From contig NZ_SMJZ01000053.1 of assembly GCF_004348345.1 (NCBI RefSeq), positions 1 to 45,876 on the forward strand: a stretch of 45,876 bases of DNA, read 5' to 3'. This document shows positions 15,324-23,649 of this stretch, in pieces. This DNA comes from Nonomuraea longispora (GTDB taxonomy: Bacteria; Actinomycetota; Actinomycetes; Streptosporangiales; Streptosporangiaceae). The notes under the pieces were generated by a model. That model had not been told where the DNA came from. It made no database searches and worked only from the letters and a program-made list of their open reading frames with translations. Within the stretch, counting starts at the first letter, position 1; every line of letters starts with the position of its first letter. The position numbers and the translations under genes are program-made.

Positions 15324-16689
15324 GCCCGGGTCGCTGATCGACCGCCACGTGGGCTTCGTGCACGCGCTGCGCGAGGCCGGGGTGCCGGTGTCGGTGGCGG
15401 AGGGGCTGGACGCGGCCGGCGCGCTGCGAGCGATCGAGCTGACCGACAGGGAGTCGCTGCGCGCCGCGTACGCGGCCACGCTGGTCAAGAAGCCCGCCTA
15501 CCGGCCGGGGTTCGACGTGCTGTTCGACCTGTGGTTCCCGGCGTCGACGACCGGGTTGCGGGCCGCGCGACCCGGCGGCGCGGCCGATCCGGAGACGGCC
15601 ACGGTCGCCGAACTCCGCGAGCACCTGGCCGGCCTGCTGACCGGCGGCGCCGACCCGGAGCTGCGCGCGTTCGCCCAGGCCATGGTAGGGCGGTTCGGCC
15701 GCCAGGACTCCGGGCCCGGGCGGCAGAACTGGTTCTCCTACAGCGTCATGCGCGCCCTGTCCCCCGAGACGCTGATGGCCGGCATCCTCCGCGCCGGGCT
15801 GCCGGACGGCGAGCGCGGCGGACTGGCCGAGAAGACCCTGCGGCAGCGGGTCGGCGCCGGGCTGCGGCGCTTCGAGGAGGCCGTGGCCACCGACGTGCGC
15901 CGCCGGATCGCCGAGGACTCCGGCATCGAACGCATCGCCCGCTCCGCCGTACGCCCGCCGCTCGACCAGATCGACTTCCTGCGCATCGCGAGGGCCGACC
16001 TGGCCAGGCTGCGCCGGGAGGTGCGTCCGCTGGCCCGCCGCCTGGCCGCGCGGCTGACGATCAAACACAGGAGGGGCAGGCGCGGCCGGCTCGACTTCCG
16101 CAGGACGATGCGGGCCTCGTTGCAGAGCGGCGGCGTGCCGCTGATCGTCCACGTCAAGCCCCCGCGACCGCACAGGCCCGAGCTCGTCGTCCTCTGCGAC
16201 ACCAGCGACTCGGTCTCGTCGTTCGCGCACTTCACGCTGCTGCTCACGTACGCGCTGAGGGAGCAGTTCGCCAAGGTGCGGGCGTTCGGCTTCGTGGACA
16301 CGGTGGACGAGATCACCCGGTTCTTCGCCCCGGGCGCCGACGTCGTGGAGGCCATGGCCAGGCTGGCGGACGAGGCCGACATGGTGCGCTTCGGCCGGAC
16401 GAACTACGGGCACGCGCTGGAACGTTTCGCCGAGCGGTACGGCGACGCGATCGGCCCGAAGACCTCGCTGCTGATCCTCGGCGACGCTCGCTCCAACTAC
16501 CAGCCGCCCGCCCTGGACGTGCTGGAGTCGCTCGTGTCCCGCGCCCGCCACGCCTACTGGCTCAACCCGGAGCCGCGGCGGCAGTGGGACACGGCCGACT
16601 CGCTCGCGAGCGACTACGGGCAGGTCGTGCCGATGCACGAGTGCCGCAACGTCGCCCAGCTCACGGCGTTCATCGAGACGCTGGCCTGA
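15316..16689 (+). CDS. VWA-domain protein, CoxE family
   Basis: This 457-residue cytoplasmic protein has a variable N-terminal helical half and a C-terminal von Willebrand A domain (about 285-440). The MIDAS motif DTSDS (D-x-S-x-S) is intact in LVVLCDTSDSVSSFAHF, and a Thr-bearing FGRTNYGHAL loop follows, as in CoxE proteins. It overlaps the MoxR gene by 8 bases, so the two are co-translated and probably form the usual MoxR/VWA pair that remodels a metalloenzyme. The basic segment IKHRRGRRGRLDFRRT (about 250-265) is typical of the family. Confidence 0.9.
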
Positions 16690-16693
16690 GGGG

Positions 16694-17461
16694 TCAGACC
16701 CGCTGGAGCTCCCTGGCCGCCGTACGGGTGAGCACCTCGATCTGCTCGTCGCTGAGCACGCCGCCCTCGGCCGATCTGATCAGCTTGCCGGTCAGGCGCG
16801 GTTTGAGCAGCGTGATGCCCTCCGCGTGCACGATGCCGCTCTTGGGCAGCAGGCCGCAGTGCACGGCGAGCAGGGGCGTGATGGTCACCGCGATGCCCGT
16901 CTCGCGGTTGAGCAGCTCGGCGAACGCCTCGGCGGCCTCCACCAGCGGCTTGGCCGTCTTGGAGCCGTACTTCTCGCCGAAGAAGAGCCGCCCCGCGTAG
17001 CAGGCGATCTCGGTGTCGGGGCTCCACGACTCGTTGTCGACGACCCAGACGCCTCCTGGGCCGATCACGAGGTGGTCGATGGAGGCCTTCCCGCGGATGG
17101 CGCGGCCGTCGAGGACGTTGTAGCCAAGGCGCCGCAGTGACCGGCGCAGGTGCCTGCGGGTGATCACCTCACCCCGCCGCGCTCCCCGCCAGACCGCTGT
17201 GGCGTGGAAGGCCCGCCAGTGGTAGAGCCAGTCTCCCGCGGCCACGAGGCCGGCGAAGAGCAGCGCGAACAGCGGCGAGAAGGCGGTGAGGTCGAACCTG
17301 ATCGCCACGGCGGCGCCGAGCACGAGCCCCACCCCGGCCTTGATGTACCGAGACCTGCGCCGGTTCTGGGCGTCCTCGCGCCAGAACTTCTCGTACCACC
17401 ATTGCGGGGATGATCCTGTGTACTTTTCGTCCTGCTTCACGTAGATAGAGCCACCTGGCAC
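16694..17461 (-). CDS. Membrane-associated NERD-domain protein, catalytic lysine replaced
   Basis: I chose a GTG at 17461 because GGGGAG lies 6 bases upstream; a TTG at 17548 without a ribosome-binding site would add 29 residues. The 255-residue product has two predicted membrane spans (about 40-56 and 61-78), then a NERD nuclease-related domain (about 95-220). GEVITRRHL and ASIDHLVIGPGGVWVVD are present. NERD domains resemble PD-(D/E)XK nucleases, with a conserved Lys two residues after the final Asp. Here the sequence is VVDNESW, with Glu144 in that place (codon GAG, checked on the DNA). It may therefore bind rather than cut. It converges on the CoxE-type gene with a 4-base gap. Confidence 0.75.
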   Translation of the reverse strand: MPGGSIYVKQDEKYTGSSPQWWYEKFWREDAQNRRRSRYIKAGVGLVLGAAVAIRFDLTAFSPLFALLFAGLVAAGDWLYHWRAFHATAVWRGARRGEVITRRHLRRSLRRLGYNVLDGRAIRGKASIDHLVIGPGGVWVVDNESWSPDTEIACYAGRLFFGEKYGSKTAKPLVEAAEAFAELLNRETGIAVTITPLLAVHCGLLPKSGIVHAEGITLLKPRLTGKLIRSAEGGVLSDEQIEVLTRTAARELQRV

Positions 17462-17599
17462 GGCAAACTCCCCGAATGAGTAGATGTCTAGCAGGATCTG
17501 CCACGCCGAAGATCCCTCGCCGGTCAAGAGATACCCGCTCCTAACCAAGGCGAGCCTAAGGTGACGGAATTAGTACCTGCAAGACCACCCAATGCGCTC

Positions 17600-17617
17600 A
17601 ACCGACCAGTCGGTATG
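17600..17617. promoter_or_regulatory. TetR operator, repressor-side site
   Basis: AACCGACCAGTCGGTATG contains the arms ACCGAC and GTCGGT around CA. It lies 27 bases before the chosen start of the TetR gene. An 18-base sequence agreeing at 15 positions sits before the acyl-CoA dehydrogenase operon at 21668-21685. Such ACCGAC..GTCGGT palindromes are typical of TetR repressors of fatty-acid-type catabolism. Confidence 0.7.
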
Positions 17618-17644
17618 CTAAGGCGGGTGACCAAGGGGGACCAC

Positions 17645-18235
17645 GTGAAAGAAGAACCGGTCAGGCAGCGCATCCTCGCCGAGGCGACCAGGCTGTTCGC
17701 CGAGCGAGGCTTCGAGGGCGCCTCCGTTCAGGAGATCGTGGTGGCCGCGGGCGTCACGAAAGGCGCCATGTACCACTACTTCGACTCGAAGGACGACCTG
17801 CTGCACGAGATCTACGGCCGGGTGCTGCGCATGCAGACGGACAGGCTGGCGCAGATCGCCGACGGCCCGGGCACGCTGAAGGAACGCCTGCACCGGGCCG
17901 CCGCCGACGTCGTCGAGACCACGACCGCCAACCTCGACGACTCCAAGATCTTCTTCCGGTCGATGCACCTGCTCGCCCCCGAGACGCGCAAGACCGTACG
18001 CGCCGAGCGCCGCCGCTACCACGAACGGTTCCGCGACCTCGTGGCCGAGGGGCAGCGCACCGGCGTCTTCAGCGACCGGGTCCCCGCCGAGCTGGTCGTC
18101 GACTACTTCTTCGGCTCCGTGCACCACCTGGGCACCTGGTTCCACGCGGACGGCCCGCTGAGCGGCGCCCAGGTGGGCAGGCACTTCGCCGACCTGCTCC
18201 TCACCTCACTCGGGGCCGCGGACGTCGACCAGTGA
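17645..18235 (+). CDS. TetR/AcrR-family regulator of the neighbouring acyl-CoA dehydrogenase operon
   Basis: This 196-residue repressor has the TetR helix-turn-helix VQEIVVAAGVTKGAMYHYF (about 30-48) and an all-helical ligand domain. I chose GTG 17645 with GGGGGA 4 bases upstream; GTG 17627 and ATG 17615 are in frame but overlap or abut the operator. It probably represses itself and the three acyl-CoA dehydrogenase genes, because the same palindrome occurs at both promoters. It should be released by an acyl-CoA ligand, by analogy with KstR/FadR-type TetR proteins. It ends tail-to-tail with the last dehydrogenase gene, overlapping it by 30 bases. Confidence 0.9.
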   Translation: MKEEPVRQRILAEATRLFAERGFEGASVQEIVVAAGVTKGAMYHYFDSKDDLLHEIYGRVLRMQTDRLAQIADGPGTLKERLHRAAADVVETTTANLDDSKIFFRSMHLLAPETRKTVRAERRRYHERFRDLVAEGQRTGVFSDRVPAELVVDYFFGSVHHLGTWFHADGPLSGAQVGRHFADLLLTSLGAADVDQ

Positions 18236-19267
18236 GGCCAGCGCCTCCCGGTGGTCGCCCGGCGTACCGAGCGCGATCTCGCCGGCCTTGGCACGCTTGA
18301 GGAACAGATGCACGGGGTGCTCCCAGGTCATCCCGATCCCGCCGTGCAGCTGCACGGCCTCCTCCGCCGCGTGCACCGCCACGCCGGCGTTCCACGACTG
18401 GGCCACGGCCACCGACACGGCCGAGGGGTCGGCGGCGGCGCTCCTGGCGGCGGCCCTGGCCCTGACCACGTCCAGCCACAGGTCCGCCAGCCGGTGCTTG
18501 AGCGCCTGGAACGAGCCGATCGGCCGGGCGAACTGGTGACGCTCCTTGACGTGGGCGAGCGTCGTGCCGAGGCACCATTCGGCCACCCCGAGCTGCTCCG
18601 ACGCCAGCAGCGCCGCCCCTGCCCGCAGCACCTCCGCCAGGTCGCACGCGCCCAGCCGCCTCGCGCTCGCCCGGTCCAACGTCACGGTGGCGACCGGCCT
18701 CGTCAGGTCGAGCGAAGGCACGACCTCGACCGCGATGCCCCCGGCCGTGGGCACCTCGACCGCGTACAGGTCGCCGTTCACGGGGGCCAGCAGCACGTCG
18801 GCCACGTCCGCACCGGCCACGCCGGTGACCTCGCCGGAGATCCGGCCCTCGCCGTCCACGCTCAGCGACGCCCCGAGCTCCGGCCGGTAGGGGGAGGCGG
18901 CGAACGAGACCGCCAGCGCGGCCATGCGCCTGCCCTCGGCCAGCTCGCCGAGCAGGGTGTCACGGGTCGGAAGCAGCGCGTACGTGGCCAGCACCGCGCT
19001 GGTGAGGAACGGCACCGGCGCCACCGCCCTGCCCAGCTCCTCCAGCACGACGGCCGCCTCGCTGGCCGACGCGCCCGCGCCGCCCAGCTCCTCGGGAATG
19101 AGCAGCCCGGCGACCCCGATCTCCCCGGCCAGCGTCTTCCACAGGTCAAGGTCGTAGGGCTCGGACTCGACGCGCTTGAGCACCGCCGCGGGCGGGCACC
19201 GGTCGGCGAGCAGCCCTCGTACGGCGGCCCGCAGCTCCTCCTCGACGTCCGAATACAGCAGCGTCAT
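18206..19267 (-). CDS. Acyl-CoA dehydrogenase family protein (short subunit)
   Basis: This 353-residue flavoprotein-fold protein is the last gene of the operon. N-terminal, middle-beta and C-terminal helical domains are recognisable: IPEELGGAGASASEAAVVLE, ERHQFARPIGSFQALKHRLA and the C-terminal QLHGGIGMTWEHPVHLFLKR. The middle domain is reduced compared with full-length enzymes. Short proteins of this type commonly pair with a full-length partner as alpha2-beta2 acyl-CoA dehydrogenases in actinobacteria (ChsE-type), and the preceding gene is the likely partner. I chose ATG 19267 with GGGAGGAG upstream. An ATG at 19297 overlapping the previous stop (ATGA) is the alternative. Confidence 0.88.
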   Translation of the reverse strand: MTLLYSDVEEELRAAVRGLLADRCPPAAVLKRVESEPYDLDLWKTLAGEIGVAGLLIPEELGGAGASASEAAVVLEELGRAVAPVPFLTSAVLATYALLPTRDTLLGELAEGRRMAALAVSFAASPYRPELGASLSVDGEGRISGEVTGVAGADVADVLLAPVNGDLYAVEVPTAGGIAVEVVPSLDLTRPVATVTLDRASARRLGACDLAEVLRAGAALLASEQLGVAEWCLGTTLAHVKERHQFARPIGSFQALKHRLADLWLDVVRARAAARSAAADPSAVSVAVAQSWNAGVAVHAAEEAVQLHGGIGMTWEHPVHLFLKRAKAGEIALGTPGDHREALASLVDVRGPE

Positions 19268-19293
19268 GCTCACCGCTCCTCCCTCGCTCCGTG

Positions 19294-20457
19294 TCATCGC
19301 GGCAGGTCCTTCCAGGGCACGTCCTTGTCGACGCGGGGCTCGGAGGGGAGGCCGAGCACCCGTTCGGCGATGATGTTGCGCAGGATCTCGGAGGTGCCGC
19401 CCTCGATCGAGTTGCCCTTGGCCCGCAGATAGCGGTAGCCGGGCCCGCGCCCGTAGAAGTCGACGTTCTCGGAGCGCCTGAACGTCCAGTCGTCGTAGCC
19501 GAGATCCCGTCTGAACTCGACGTCGAACCCGGTCAGCGCCTGGTTGAGCCGGGCGAACGACAACTTCATGCCCGAGCCCTCGGGTCCCGGCTGCCCCGCG
19601 GCGAGCTGCTCGCGCAGCCGCGCCCCCGACAGCCGCGTCACCTCGGCCTCCACCCAGAGCGACAACAGCCGCTGGTGCAGGTCGTGGCTGCGCAGCTCGG
19701 GGTGCTCGCGCCAGGCCTCGACCACGGAGGCCACCATGCCGCCGCCGCGCCGCGCGGGCGCGCCGCCGATGGCGACGCGCTCGTTCATCAGCGTGGTCTG
19801 CGCGACCCGCCAGCCGTCGCCGACCTCGCCCAGCCGCAGGTCGTCGGGGAGCCGGACACCGGTCAGGAACACCTCGTTGAACTCGGCCTCGCCGGTGATC
19901 TGCCGCAGCGGCCGCACCTCGACGCCCGGCGCGTGCATGTCGCAGACGAAGTACGTCATCCCGCGGTGTTTCGGCACGTCGGGGTCCGTACGGGTGACGA
20001 GGATGGCCCACCGGGAGTGGTGGGCGCCGGACGTCCACACCTTCTGCCCGTCGATCACCCACTCGTCGCCGTCCCTGACCGCCCTGGTCGCCAGCGTGGC
20101 CAGGTCGGACCCGGCGCCGGGCTCGCTGAAGAGCTGGCACCAGATCTCCTCGCCCGTCCACAGCGGCCGCAGGAAACGTCGTTTCTGCTCCTCCGTCCCG
20201 AACGCCAGGATCGTCGGCGCCGCCATGCCCAGGCCGATGCCCTGGAGGCCGCCGTTGATCTGCGGCGTGTGCGCCAGTTCCCGCTCCACGACCTGCTGCA
20301 GCTCCCGTGGCGCCCCGAGACCGCCCAGTCCTTCGGGGAACCACACCCAGGCGAGCCCGGCGTCGAACCTGGCCCTCAGGAACTCCAGCCGGTCGCCGCC
20401 CGGATCGTGCTCGCCGAGGAACGCGGCCACGCGCTCCTTGATCTCCGCCTCGTTCAC
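19294..20457 (-). CDS. Acyl-CoA dehydrogenase (full-length)
   Basis: This 387-residue enzyme should oxidise an acyl-CoA to the 2,3-enoyl-CoA with FAD. Landmarks are the N-terminal FPEGLGGLGAP, the flavin and substrate loop QLFSEPGAGSDLA, the middle-domain WTSGAHHSRWAI and the C-terminal EGGTSEILRNIIAERVLGLP, which holds the FAD-contact region. The GTG start at 20457 overlaps the upstream stop (ATGTGA), with GAGGTGG just before it. It is probably the catalytic partner of the short dehydrogenase that follows, in an alpha2-beta2 enzyme. The substrate is unknown. Confidence 0.92.
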   Translation of the reverse strand: MNEAEIKERVAAFLGEHDPGGDRLEFLRARFDAGLAWVWFPEGLGGLGAPRELQQVVERELAHTPQINGGLQGIGLGMAAPTILAFGTEEQKRRFLRPLWTGEEIWCQLFSEPGAGSDLATLATRAVRDGDEWVIDGQKVWTSGAHHSRWAILVTRTDPDVPKHRGMTYFVCDMHAPGVEVRPLRQITGEAEFNEVFLTGVRLPDDLRLGEVGDGWRVAQTTLMNERVAIGGAPARRGGGMVASVVEAWREHPELRSHDLHQRLLSLWVEAEVTRLSGARLREQLAAGQPGPEGSGMKLSFARLNQALTGFDVEFRRDLGYDDWTFRRSENVDFYGRGPGYRYLRAKGNSIEGGTSEILRNIIAERVLGLPSEPRVDKDVPWKDLPR

Positions 20458-21656
20458 ATCCACCTCTTCAGCTCGCGATAGGCCAGTGACCTCTTGTGCA
20501 CCTCGTCGGGGCCGTCCGCGAGGCGCAGCGAGCGCGCGTGCGCCCAGAGCGCGGCCAGCGGGAAGTCCTGGGAGACGCCGCCCGCGCCGTGCACCTGGAC
20601 GGCCTTGTCCAGGATCCACTCCACGGTGATCGGCGTGGAGATCTTGATGGCCTGGATCTCGGTGTGGGCCCCCTGGTTGCCCACCGTGTCCATGAGCCAG
20701 GCCGTCTTGAGCACGAGCAGGCGCAGCTGCTCGATCCTGATGCGGGACTCGGCGATCCAGTCCTGTACGACGCCCTGATGGGCGACGGGCGCGCCGAACG
20801 TGTTCCTCGTCAGCGCCCTCCGGCACATCAGCTCCACGGCGCGCTCGGCCATGCCGATCAGGCGCATGCAGTGGTGGATGCGGCCGGGGCCGAGCCGCGC
20901 CTGGGCGATGGCGAAGCCGCCGCCCTCCTCGCCGATCAGGTTCTCCGCCGGCACGCGTACGTCCTCGAACACGATCTCGGCGTGGCCGCCGTGGTCGGCG
21001 TCGGAGTAGCCGAACACGTGCATGCCCCGCTTGACGTGCACGCCCGGGGTGTCGCGCGGCACGAGGATCATGCTCTGCCTGCGGTGTTTGGGCGCGTCGG
21101 GGTTCGTCTGGCCCATGACGATGAGGATCTTGCAATTGGGGTTCATCGCTCCCGAGATGAACCACTTGCGGCCGTTGATGACGTACTCGTCGCCGTCGCG
21201 GACGATGGAGGTGGCGATGTTCGTGGCGTCGGAGGAGGCCACGTCGGGCTCCGTCATCGCGAACGCCGAGCGGATCTCGCCGTCGAGCAGCGGCCGCAGC
21301 CACTCCTCCCGCTGCCATGGGCTGCCGAACATGGAGAGGACCTCCATGTTGCCGGTGTCGGGGGCGGCGCAGTTGGTGGCCGTCGGGGCGAGCGTGGGAC
21401 TCCGGCCCATGACCTCCGCCAGGGGCGCGTACTGGAGGTTCGTCAGCCCGGCGCCGTGCTCGCCGGGCAGGAACAGGTTCCACAGGCCGCGCTTCCTGGC
21501 CTCGTCCTTGAGGTCGGCCATCAGCGGCGGCGGGCTCCACCCGCTGGTCGCCGCCTGCTCCTCGAAAGCGGGCTCAGCGGGATAGACGCATTCGTCCATG
21601 AAGCGCAGCAGTCGGTCGCGCAGGTCCTCGGTGACGGTGTCGTAAGCGAAGTCCAT
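20454..21656 (-). CDS. Acyl-CoA dehydrogenase, ACAD10/11-like
   Basis: This 400-residue enzyme is the first gene of the operon. SAFAMTEPDVASSDATN, GHAEIVFEDVRVPAENLIG and RIHHCMRLIGMAERAVEL are characteristic of the ACAD10/11 branch of acyl-CoA dehydrogenases. The C-terminal HGAGGVSQDFPLA and LRLADGPDEVH complete the fold. The next gene starts inside its stop codon, so the three dehydrogenases are translated together. No clear Shine-Dalgarno sequence precedes the ATG; TAGGCT lies 7 bases upstream and could be the -10 box of a leaderless message, immediately next to the TetR operator. It probably acts in catabolism of an unusual, branched or hydroxylated acid; that is inference. Confidence 0.92.
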   Translation of the reverse strand: MDFAYDTVTEDLRDRLLRFMDECVYPAEPAFEEQAATSGWSPPPLMADLKDEARKRGLWNLFLPGEHGAGLTNLQYAPLAEVMGRSPTLAPTATNCAAPDTGNMEVLSMFGSPWQREEWLRPLLDGEIRSAFAMTEPDVASSDATNIATSIVRDGDEYVINGRKWFISGAMNPNCKILIVMGQTNPDAPKHRRQSMILVPRDTPGVHVKRGMHVFGYSDADHGGHAEIVFEDVRVPAENLIGEEGGGFAIAQARLGPGRIHHCMRLIGMAERAVELMCRRALTRNTFGAPVAHQGVVQDWIAESRIRIEQLRLLVLKTAWLMDTVGNQGAHTEIQAIKISTPITVEWILDKAVQVHGAGGVSQDFPLAALWAHARSLRLADGPDEVHKRSLAYRELKRWM

Positions 21657-21667
21657 GCCGGTGAGCC

Positions 21668-21685
21668 TACCGACCGGCCGGTATG
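21668..21685. promoter_or_regulatory. TetR operator, acyl-CoA dehydrogenase promoter
   Basis: TACCGACCGGCCGGTATG agrees with the site before the TetR gene (17600-17617) at 15 of 18 positions. It lies 12-29 bases upstream of the start codon of the first dehydrogenase gene, where it would overlap the promoter. Confidence 0.7.
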
Positions 21686-21763
21686 AGTGTCGACAGTGGT
21701 TCTCCGTAAAAGGGCCCAGGTGGCCATCACGGAGAGCGCCCGGCCGTCCGTAGGGTGGCCGCC

Positions 21764-22357
21764 ATGACCTCCAAGCTGCCCGGACCCGTGGTGCTCGAGA
21801 ACGCCGTCGTCCGGCTGGAACCCCTGGCCATGGAGCACATGCCCGACCTGTTCGCCGCCGGCGGCGGGGACGACGAGGTCTGGCGCTGGATGCCCGCGGG
21901 CACGCCGCACACCGAGTCGGAGCTCGCGAAGGTCGCCCGCCACCTGATCGACGACGACCGGCACGTCCCGCTTGCGGTCGTGCACAGGCGGAGCGGACGC
22001 GCGGTGGGCTGGACCACGTACGCCGACGTGCCCGGCTTCGACGAGAGCATCGAGATCGGCTGGACGTGGTACGGCCGCGCGCACTGGCGCACGAACGTCA
22101 ACACCGCCTGCAAGCTCCTGCTCATCGACCACGCCTTCGCGCTCGGCTACAACCGGGTCCTGCTCAAGACCGACGTGCGCAACGTACGCTCGCAGGACGC
22201 CATCAGGCGCATCGGCGGCGTGCACGAGGGCACGCTGCGCCGCCATCGCAAGAGGCCCGACGGCACCTGGCGCGACACGGTCTGCTTCGGCATCCTCGAC
22301 GACGAGTGGCCGCCGCACCGGGAACGCCTGAGCACGCCGCGAGAGGGCCACGCCTGA
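21764..22357 (+). CDS. GNAT-family N-acetyltransferase (RimJ/RimL type)
   Basis: This 197-residue acetyltransferase has the RimJ/RimL-type pattern: VVLENAVVRLEPLAMEHMPD at the N-terminus, then SIEIGWTWYGRAHWRTNVNT (acetyl-CoA-binding strand and loop), then RVLLKTDVRNVRSQDAIRRI (the late helix). It probably acetylates a small molecule or a protein N-terminus. ATG 21764 is preferred over the GTG 9 bases earlier because AGGGTGG is correctly spaced. It is divergent from the dehydrogenase operon across about 100 bases. Confidence 0.85.
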   Translation: MTSKLPGPVVLENAVVRLEPLAMEHMPDLFAAGGGDDEVWRWMPAGTPHTESELAKVARHLIDDDRHVPLAVVHRRSGRAVGWTTYADVPGFDESIEIGWTWYGRAHWRTNVNTACKLLLIDHAFALGYNRVLLKTDVRNVRSQDAIRRIGGVHEGTLRRHRKRPDGTWRDTVCFGILDDEWPPHRERLSTPREGHA

Positions 22358-22393
22358 CCTGCCGGTGACCCGCCGTCACGCAGAATTACCCGT

Positions 22394-23020
22394 ATGAGCC
22401 TCGACCACCTCGTGTACGCCACCCCCGACCTGGAGTCCACCGCCGCGGAACTGGAGCGGCTGCTCGGCGTGCGCCCGGCGGCCGGAGGGCGGCACCCGGG
22501 GTTCGGGACGGCCAACCGGCTGGTCCGCCTGGGCGGCATGAGCTACCTGGAGATCGTCGGGCCCGACCCGGAGCAGGAGCCCCCCGCCGGGTCCCGGCCG
22601 TTCGGCATCGACAGGCTGGAAGCGGCGGCGCTGGTCGGCTGGGCGGTGGCGGTCGACGACATCGAAGCGGTCACGGCCAGGGCCCGCGCCCGCGGTTACG
22701 ATCCCGGCGACCCGCTGGACATGTCGCGGCGCACGCCGACCGGCGACCTACTCGAATGGCGGCTCACCCCGCCCGAACGGGCCGGGCACGACGGGCTGGT
22801 GCCGTTCCTCATCGACTGGGGCGACACCCCGCACCCCGCCGGTCCCGGGCTGCCGGCGGCCGAGCTGGTGTCGCTCGCGGGCGGCCATCCGGACGCCGAG
22901 GGCGTACGCGCGGCACTGGCAGCCGTCGGCGCCCGGCTCGACGTGGACGAGCAAACCCATCCGGTCCTGACGGCCATCCTGTCCGGCTGCCACGGCCTGG
23001 TGACCCTCACGGGCCCCTGA
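22394..23020 (+). CDS. Glyoxalase-like domain protein (Glyoxalase_3/VOC superfamily)
   Basis: This 208-residue protein starts with the VOC metal-site pattern LDHLVYATPDLESTAAELE. It continues with GTANRLVRLGGMSYLEIVGP and GDLLEWRLTPPERAG, typical of the Glyoxalase_3 family. These proteins share the VOC fold, but their substrates are mostly unknown. No Shine-Dalgarno sequence precedes the ATG; CAGAAT lies 7 bases upstream and fits a leaderless promoter. Its 3' end overlaps the convergent TetR gene by 14 bases. Confidence 0.82.
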   Translation: MSLDHLVYATPDLESTAAELERLLGVRPAAGGRHPGFGTANRLVRLGGMSYLEIVGPDPEQEPPAGSRPFGIDRLEAAALVGWAVAVDDIEAVTARARARGYDPGDPLDMSRRTPTGDLLEWRLTPPERAGHDGLVPFLIDWGDTPHPAGPGLPAAELVSLAGGHPDAEGVRAALAAVGARLDVDEQTHPVLTAILSGCHGLVTLTGP

Positions 23021-23603
23021 AGGTTTCGCGGCCCTCACCGGGGTCCTGGGGCAGCATACCGGCCAGGAGGTCCTCGACGGCCTGTCTCAGCTCCTCGAAG
23101 GTCGGCATGGCGCCGGCCCCCACGATCGCGTCGAACATGAGCCCTTCGCCGAAGGCCACGAGCTGACGGGCGTGCCGCACCGGGTCGCGGGAGCCCTGGG
23201 CGGCCAGCAGCGCCACCGCCGGATCGCGGAAACGACTGCCCGCGGCGTCGTAGATCTCGCGCAGCTCCGGCCGCCGCGTCGCCTCCAGCGCCAGCTCGTA
23301 GCGGGCCAGCGTGCGCCGACGGTCGTTGAGCTGCACGAGCAGCCCTCCGGCCACCCGGTCCACGATTCCCCCCGCCGGGCCGGCCGCCGGGCTCGCGAGG
23401 GCGGGGCCGAGGGCCCGCAGCTCCAGGTCGGCGAGCCGGGACAGGGTCAGCTCCAGCAGGGCGGCGCGCGTACGGGCGAGGTTGGAGGTCGACCCCGGCG
23501 GCAGCCCGGCCGCCTCGTCGACGGCCCGGTGGGTGAGCCCGCGCATGCCGCGCTCGGCCAGCAGCGTGATGGCCGTGTCCGCGACCAGCTCTGAGCGTTT
23601 CAC
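23007..23603 (-). CDS. TetR-family regulator divergent from FAD monooxygenase
   Basis: The 198-residue product has an N-terminal TetR helix-turn-helix (LTHRAVDEAAGLPPGSTSN, about 23-41) and a helical ligand-binding domain. The GTG start at 23603 has no ribosome-binding site, but TAGAAT sits 8 bases upstream (23612-23617), so the mRNA is probably leaderless. Two copies of an ACTAC..GTAGT palindrome lie between it and the monooxygenase gene. The repressor therefore very likely controls both itself and the monooxygenase, which usually modifies or removes the inducing aromatic or drug-like compound. Confidence 0.87.
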   Translation of the reverse strand: MKRSELVADTAITLLAERGMRGLTHRAVDEAAGLPPGSTSNLARTRAALLELTLSRLADLELRALGPALASPAAGPAGGIVDRVAGGLLVQLNDRRRTLARYELALEATRRPELREIYDAAGSRFRDPAVALLAAQGSRDPVRHARQLVAFGEGLMFDAIVGAGAMPTFEELRQAVEDLLAGMLPQDPGEGRETFRGP

Positions 23604-23611
23604 GGGACCCG

Positions 23612-23617
23612 ATTCTA
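23612..23617 (-). promoter_or_regulatory. -10 box of the tetR gene
   Basis: TAGAAT on the minus strand, 8 bases before the GTG start of the TetR gene. The first operator palindrome begins 10 bases further upstream, over the -35 region. Confidence 0.6.
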
Positions 23618-23627
23618 CCGCCGCCCG

Positions 23628-23641
23628 ACTACGGGCGTAGT
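23628..23641. promoter_or_regulatory. TetR operator copy 1
   Basis: ACTACGGGCGTAGT has perfect 6-bp arms (ACTACG and CGTAGT) around GG. It lies in the intergenic region between the divergent TetR and monooxygenase genes. Confidence 0.7.
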
Positions 23642-23649
23642 ATGCGGGA

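Noticed and set aside
17541..17562. An iron-box-like sequence (TTAGG..CGCCTTGG form) between the NERD and TetR genes.
   Set aside because: It matches the iron-box consensus at only about 11 of 19 positions and lacks the symmetric AGGTTAG/CTAACCT arms seen at 5343.
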